From Nocardioides sp. (lineage in GTDB: Bacteria; Actinomycetota; Actinomycetes; Propionibacteriales; Nocardioidaceae): 44,941 bases of DNA. Made by a program: the position numbers and the translations under genes. Below are positions 41,336 through 44,941 of this stretch, piece after piece. The notes beneath the pieces are model-generated. The model did no database searches. It was not told the DNA's origin and saw nothing but the letters and a program-made list of their open reading frames with translations. Position 1 is the first letter of the stretch. The number at the start of each line of letters is the position of its first letter. The DNA lies in assembly GCF_016462705.1 (NCBI RefSeq), contig NZ_JAEMSS010000007.1, positions 1 to 44,941 on the forward strand. The letters are read 5' to 3'.

Positions 41336-42678
41336 GCGTCCGTGCCCCCGTCGAGGAGGCGGAGCGCCAGTCGGTCGATCCGCAGCCCGTCCATGTGCTC
41401 GACGCTGAGCACGGCGAGCTGCTGCCGGGGTTGGTCGGCGTCGGAGGTGTCGGCCACGGGGACCTCGGCGATGTCCCCGCGCTCGGGGATGCGGCCGAGC
41501 ACCTGCAGGACCAGGCCGGCGACCGTGTCGTAGTCCTCCGACTCCGGGAGCGGGACCCCGGTGAGGTCCTCCACCTCGTCCGGACGGAGCAGGCCGGACA
41601 GCAGCCAGGTCCCGTCCCGTCGCTTGCGAGCCCGCGAACCGAACCGGTCGTGCTCGTCGGCGATGTCCCCGACGATCTCCTCCACCACGTCCTCGAGCGT
41701 CACGATGCCCGCGTGGCCGCCGTACTCGTCCAGCACCACCGCCAGCTGGAAGCCGTCCTCGCGCAACAGCGTCAGCAGGGGGTCGAGCCGTAGCGAGTCG
41801 GGCACCACGATCGGCTTGGCCATGAGGTGCTTGACCCTGGTCGTCGCCCGCTCGTGCACCGGGAGCGCCACCGCGTTCTTGACGTGGACGGTGCCCACCA
41901 CGGCGTCGTCCGCGTCGAGGACCGGGAATCGGGAGTGCCCGCTGGACCTGGCCAGCTCGATCACCTTGATCGCCCGGTCCCCGTCCTCGAGGGACAGGGT
42001 CCGCACCCGCGGCGTCATGATCTCGCCCGCCGTCCGGGTGCCGAACTCCACCGAGCGCTCCATGAGCTCGGCGGTGTCCGGATCCAGGGTCCCGACCGAC
42101 GCGGAGCGCTGGATCAGCGAGGCCAGCTCGGCAGAGCTGCGTGCGGAGCGCAGCTCCTCCTGCGGTTCGAGCCCGAGCCTGCGAACGATGGCGTTGGCCG
42201 TGTCGTTCAACACGCGGATCGGTAGCCGGATGGCCCGGGTGAACCCACGCATGAAGCCCTGGGTGGCGCGCGCGGTGGCCAACGGCAGCGCGATCGCCAG
42301 GTTCTTGGGCACGAGCTCGCCGAAGATCATCGTGACCACGGTGCCCACCACCAGTCCCAGGCCCACGGCCGTGGGACCGACCGCCCCGTCCGGAACCCCG
42401 ATGGTCGTCAACGGACCGCGCACCACGTCGGCGACGACCGGTTCGGCCAGGAAGCCCACGGCCAGGTTGGTCACGGTGATCCCCACCTGGGCACCGGACA
42501 GCTGGGTCGAGAGGGTGCGCAGCGCGTCCTGGACACCGGCCGCAGCCTTGTCACCGTCAGCCGCCGCCCGGTCGACGGTGCTGCGGTCGACCGTGACGAA
42601 GGCGAACTCAGCCGCGACGAAGACCCCACAGGCCGCGATGAGCAGCAGCGCGAGGGCCAGGAGCAGCAGGTCGGTCAC
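41332..42678 (-). CDS. CNNM/CorC-type transporter with CBS and corC_HlyC domains (first of pair)
   Basis: GTG 42678 gives 448 residues. The membrane domain starts with CGVFVAAEFAFVTVDRSTVD and contains IFGELVPKNLAIALPLATA. The CBS pair spans about 205-330 (SGHSRFPVLDADDAVVGTVH, AVVLDEYGGHAGIVTLEDVV), and the corC_HlyC domain follows (LLRPDEVEDLTGVPLPESED). Side-by-side CNNM pairs occur near the same block in M. tuberculosis (Rv1841c, Rv1842c). The N-termini of both proteins share the AEFA(F/L) pattern, so the pair arose by gene duplication. Confidence 0.92.
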   Translation of the reverse strand: MTDLLLLALALLLIAACGVFVAAEFAFVTVDRSTVDRAAADGDKAAAGVQDALRTLSTQLSGAQVGITVTNLAVGFLAEPVVADVVRGPLTTIGVPDGAVGPTAVGLGLVVGTVVTMIFGELVPKNLAIALPLATARATQGFMRGFTRAIRLPIRVLNDTANAIVRRLGLEPQEELRSARSSAELASLIQRSASVGTLDPDTAELMERSVEFGTRTAGEIMTPRVRTLSLEDGDRAIKVIELARSSGHSRFPVLDADDAVVGTVHVKNAVALPVHERATTRVKHLMAKPIVVPDSLRLDPLLTLLREDGFQLAVVLDEYGGHAGIVTLEDVVEEIVGDIADEHDRFGSRARKRRDGTWLLSGLLRPDEVEDLTGVPLPESEDYDTVAGLVLQVLGRIPERGDIAEVPVADTSDADQPRQQLAVLSVEHMDGLRIDRLALRLLDGGTDA

Positions 42679-42747
42679 GGGGCCCTCAGTCTAGGGCCGG
42701 AGCCCGACACCGGCCCCTGGGGCTGGTTGCGAGGCTGGTTGCGGGGC

Positions 42748-42779
42748 CGGCTGCGGTGCCGTCGCGGCCACCGCAGCCG
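42748..42779 (-). terminator. GC-rich hairpin after the lipoprotein gene
   Basis: CGGCTGCGGTG and CACCGCAGCCG form a perfect 11-bp stem with a ten-base loop, starting 14 bases past the lipoprotein stop on the minus strand. A U-run is missing, as is common for actinobacterial terminators. It separates this gene from the CNNM operon whose start is 70 bases further on. Confidence 0.6.
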
Positions 42780-42793
42780 TCGGCCCCGACGCC

Positions 42794-43261
42794 TCAGGAC
42801 GCGCTGAGGTCGATGTTGCACTCGTCCTTGGCGTGCTTCTCGATGTTCTCGGTGGCCTTCTCGACCTCCTCGCTGCCGAGCGCCTGCGCCTCGGTCATCG
42901 CCTCGGTGAGCGCCTCCATGTCGACGCCCTCGGGCAGCTCGTTGTTGGCGAGGCCCTCGAGATCGGCCGGCTCGAGCCCAGCCTCCTCGAGCGCGTCGAC
43001 GAACGCCGTGAACGCCTTGGTCAGGACCTCCCAGTCCTCCTTGACCTCGTCGGGAGCGTCGTCCGCCAGCGCCTCCACGCGGTCGGTGAACTCGTCGAAG
43101 TTGGAGAAGTCGGCGGCCTCGAAGTCCTCGAAGTCCTTCTGGATCGACTCGAGCGAGTCGCAGTAGCTGTCGGCGTCACCACCGCCGCCGTCGCCGCCAC
43201 AGCCGGTCAGGAGGCTCGCGGAGAACGCGGTCACAGCGAGCAGGGACGTCAAACGCTTCAC
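42794..43261 (-). CDS. Acidic lipoprotein of unknown function
   Basis: GTG 43261 has AGGAG at good spacing. The 155-residue protein has a lipoprotein signal (LLTGC, Cys21), a Gly/Asp-rich linker, then an acidic helical body (SIQKDFEDFEAADFSNFDEF, EALADDAPDEVKEDWEVL) and a final Cys in KHAKDECNIDL that may pair with Cys34 (SYCDSL). Such small helical lipoproteins are common in Nocardioides-like genomes and have no assigned role. It is extracellular and membrane-attached. Confidence 0.82.
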   Translation of the reverse strand: MKRLTSLLAVTAFSASLLTGCGGDGGGGDADSYCDSLESIQKDFEDFEAADFSNFDEFTDRVEALADDAPDEVKEDWEVLTKAFTAFVDALEEAGLEPADLEGLANNELPEGVDMEALTEAMTEAQALGSEEVEKATENIEKHAKDECNIDLSAS

Positions 43262-43402
43262 AGGAACTCCTGACTACAGGGCGGCGCCGCCGGCGTCGGG
43301 AGCCCGGTCGGCCGGACCCGCGTGGACCGCGTGGACCGCGGGGTCATCCTGCCACCCACATCGGGGGTGTCAAAGACCGCCCGAAGCCGATACGGTCCCG
43401 CT
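43262..43402. promoter_or_regulatory. Divergent region between the lipoprotein and small membrane protein genes
   Basis: TACGGT (43391-43396) lies six bases before GTG 43403, supporting a leaderless start for the plus-strand gene. A direct repeat GCGTGGACC occurs twice nine bases apart near 43320-43337. The minus-strand gene has its own ribosome binding site within 43262-43273; its promoter is not obvious. Confidence 0.4.
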
Positions 43403-43741
43403 GTGTCACAGATGGATTCAAGTCGTGGGGCGATGGCCGAGGGCCACCCCGGGCTCCACCGGCCCCTCGCGGTCGTGGTGCTGCTCGCCGCCGGAGTCTT
43501 CAGCCTCCCGCTCGCCGCGCTGTTCCTCGACGGCGAGGACACGGAGAACTGGGTCCTCCCGGCGGCGTTCGTGGCCATGGCCGTCTTCGGGGCGATCGTC
43601 GGGTCGGTGCTCCCTGGCATCGCGGGTCCGCACGCCAGCACCACCAAGGGCCGCTGGACGGGAGCCCTGGTGGGCGTGGCGATGGTCGCCCTCGGCACCC
43701 TCGTCTTCTTCCTCCTCCTCAACGGCTTCGACGGCGCCTGA
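43403..43741 (+). CDS. Small membrane protein, unknown function
   Basis: I take GTG 43403 because of the TACGGT box six bases upstream; ATG 43412 or 43433 would shorten the arm. The 112 residues hold three membrane helices: AVVVLLAAGVFSLPLAALF, VLPAAFVAMAVFGAIVGSV and LVGVAMVALGTLVFFLLL. The loop after the second helix has GIAGPHASTTKGR. No family is recognised. It is followed 23 bases later by the App1-like gene and is probably co-transcribed with it. Confidence 0.7.
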   Translation: MSQMDSSRGAMAEGHPGLHRPLAVVVLLAAGVFSLPLAALFLDGEDTENWVLPAAFVAMAVFGAIVGSVLPGIAGPHASTTKGRWTGALVGVAMVALGTLVFFLLLNGFDGA

Positions 43742-43764
43742 CCGGGCTGGCCCATGATGGGGCG

Positions 43765-44796
43765 GTGACCGACCAGCCGCACCGGGCCGCCCGCGTCGAG
43801 GCCCGGCTCCACGGCGTCCTCGAGGACACCCTCCTCGGACGCGGCTGGGTCCCCCGGGTGGTGCCGCACGTCGGCTACGGGACGACCACCTGGGTGCGGG
43901 TGCTCGCGCGAGTGCTGCTGGCGCCCCCCGGCGGCCCGCGCCCGGACCGCGAGGGGCCGGGCGTGCCGAGCGACCTGCGGGGCTGGCGCCGGTTCGTCTC
44001 GACGTCCGCGGTCGGTGAGCCCGTCACCGTCACCGTCGACGGGCGCGCTCACGAGGTCACCAGCGACCGGGACGGCTACGTCGACGTCCAGGTCCCGGCG
44101 AGCCTCGAGCCGGGTTGGCACCGGGTCGCGATGAGGACCGGGGACGCCCCCGAGGCATCCGCGTCCGTGCGGGTCGTCGGCCCGGGCACCCGCCTCGGCC
44201 TGGTGAGCGACATCGACGACACCGTGATCGTGACGATGCTGCCGCGGCCGCTGGTCGCCTTCCGCAACGCCTTCCTGCTCCGCGAGAGCGCTCGTACGCC
44301 GGTGCCCGGCATGGCCGAGCTCTACGCCGAGGTGGGGCGAGCGCACCCGGACGTCTTCGTCGCCTATCTGTCCACCGGAGCCTGGAACACCGCCGGAGCC
44401 CTGGCCCGGTTCCTCCACCACCACGGATACCCGCCTGGCCCCCTGCTGCTGACGGACTGGGGACCCACCCCCACCGGCTGGTTCCGGTCCGGGGCGGAGC
44501 ACAAGCACGCCCAGCTCCGTCGGCTCCTGGCGGAGCTGCCCGACCTGGCGTGGCTGCTGGTGGGGGACGACGGGCAGCACGACCCGACGATCTACGCCGA
44601 CGTGGCCGCCGAGCATCCCGACCGGGTCGCCGGCATCGCGATCCGCGAGCTGAGCCTCGGCGAGCAGGTCGTGGGTCACGGGACGGCCGTGGCCCGCGAC
44701 GAGACGCCCGCCGGTCCGGCAGCGGGTCTCGAGGTCCGGGCCCCGGACGGCTTCGGCCTGCGCGACGCGCTCCGGGAGCGTGGGCTGCTGCCCTGA
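43765..44796 (+). CDS. App1-like phosphatidate phosphatase (DUF2183 domain)
   Basis: GTG 43765 gives 343 residues. The HAD-like catalytic motif is DIDDTV at 149-154 (Asp149, Asp151, DxDxT), in LGLVSDIDDTVIVTMLPRPL. Further family segments are VFVAYLSTGAWNTAGALARF, FLHHHGYPPGPLLLTDWGP and LLVGDDGQHDPTIYADVA. This is the domain of yeast App1, a Mg-dependent phosphatidate phosphatase; the N-terminal half is a beta-rich domain. The bacterial substrate is not established. Confidence 0.9.
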   Translation: MTDQPHRAARVEARLHGVLEDTLLGRGWVPRVVPHVGYGTTTWVRVLARVLLAPPGGPRPDREGPGVPSDLRGWRRFVSTSAVGEPVTVTVDGRAHEVTSDRDGYVDVQVPASLEPGWHRVAMRTGDAPEASASVRVVGPGTRLGLVSDIDDTVIVTMLPRPLVAFRNAFLLRESARTPVPGMAELYAEVGRAHPDVFVAYLSTGAWNTAGALARFLHHHGYPPGPLLLTDWGPTPTGWFRSGAEHKHAQLRRLLAELPDLAWLLVGDDGQHDPTIYADVAAEHPDRVAGIAIRELSLGEQVVGHGTAVARDETPAGPAAGLEVRAPDGFGLRDALRERGLLP

Positions 44797-44941
44797 CCCA
44801 CGGCTCACGCCGGGGCAGGTCGCCCGGGGTGACCGATTCCGGAGACCCCGTGCGGAGTCCCCTGGGCCTGCCCTAGGGTGCTGCAGGAGCTCTGCGGGGG
44901 GAGCCCAGCGACCTGTCCCCTGCCTCGGGAGTCCCCCACAT
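44797..44941. other. Upstream region of a gene that starts beyond the window
   Basis: These 145 bases hold no gene. TAGGGT at 44875-44880 is a possible plus-strand -10. A CGGGGT/ACCCCG inverted repeat lies near 44825-44851. The window ends in the bases AT, which could be the start of an ATG, but this cannot be confirmed. Confidence 0.3.

Overview
The window is GC-rich (roughly 70% by eye) with GTG and TTG starts, WhiB and F420-dependent families, GarA and FtsR-type regulators, and many leaderless genes. This points to an actinobacterial chromosome, and I infer a Nocardioides-like (Propionibacteriales) host. About 46 protein genes are supported, including two below 60 codons, plus one riboswitch. 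I saw no tRNA, rRNA, CRISPR array, insertion sequence or phage gene.

Layout. 1-7.7 kb: the tail of a zinc-type alcohol dehydrogenase, a PhoD-like phosphatase, a tiny Cys/His-rich protein, a PAP2 membrane enzyme, then an AraC / VOC / DUF1059 / UvrA-paralogue series and a BAAT-type hydrolase. 7.7-10.1 kb: an SRPBCC-ArsR-SRPBCC operon with a readable promoter and palindromes, and a TetR/SnoaL-like divergent pair with one operator over each start codon. 10.1-10.6 kb: a WhiB7-like gene followed by a 28-bp sequence with the architecture of the XerC/XerD site dif, which would place the window at the replication terminus. 10.6-17.6 kb: methyltransferase, GNAT, lipoprotein sortase, LLM oxidoreductase, D-threonine-aldolase-like enzyme, cyclophilin lipoprotein, SDR, OsmC and a 47-residue basic protein. 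17.8-31 kb: an S55-type secreted peptidase, PepN, FdhD, two membrane proteins, RmuC, a methyltransferase, a sulfotransferase, TldD/TldE and a secreted protein.

31-42.7 kb, all on the minus strand, is the conserved actinobacterial block known from M. tuberculosis Rv1822-Rv1832. In transcription order it runs: two CNNM transporters, a CDP-alcohol phosphatidyltransferase, DUF881, Sbp, DUF881, GcvH, GarA, FtsR-type MerR, bifunctional nuclease, second MerR, then GcvP behind a glycine riboswitch. It links glycine cleavage, control of 2-oxoglutarate flux and the division/envelope machinery. Inside it lies a perfect 326-bp tandem duplication with 5-bp GTCCC microhomology. It leaves an intact sbp, a broken DUF881 copy and an intact DUF881 that has lost its start-stop coupling to sbp. 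42.8-44.9 kb: a lipoprotein, a small membrane protein and an App1-like phosphatase.

The least ordinary features are the dif-like site, the microhomology duplication, the start-codon-embedded TetR operators, and a 27-bp divergent promoter made of two back-to-back -10 boxes. At least a dozen starts sit 6-8 nt after a TANNNT box, which suggests widespread leaderless transcription. No unambiguous new multi-gene system is visible.
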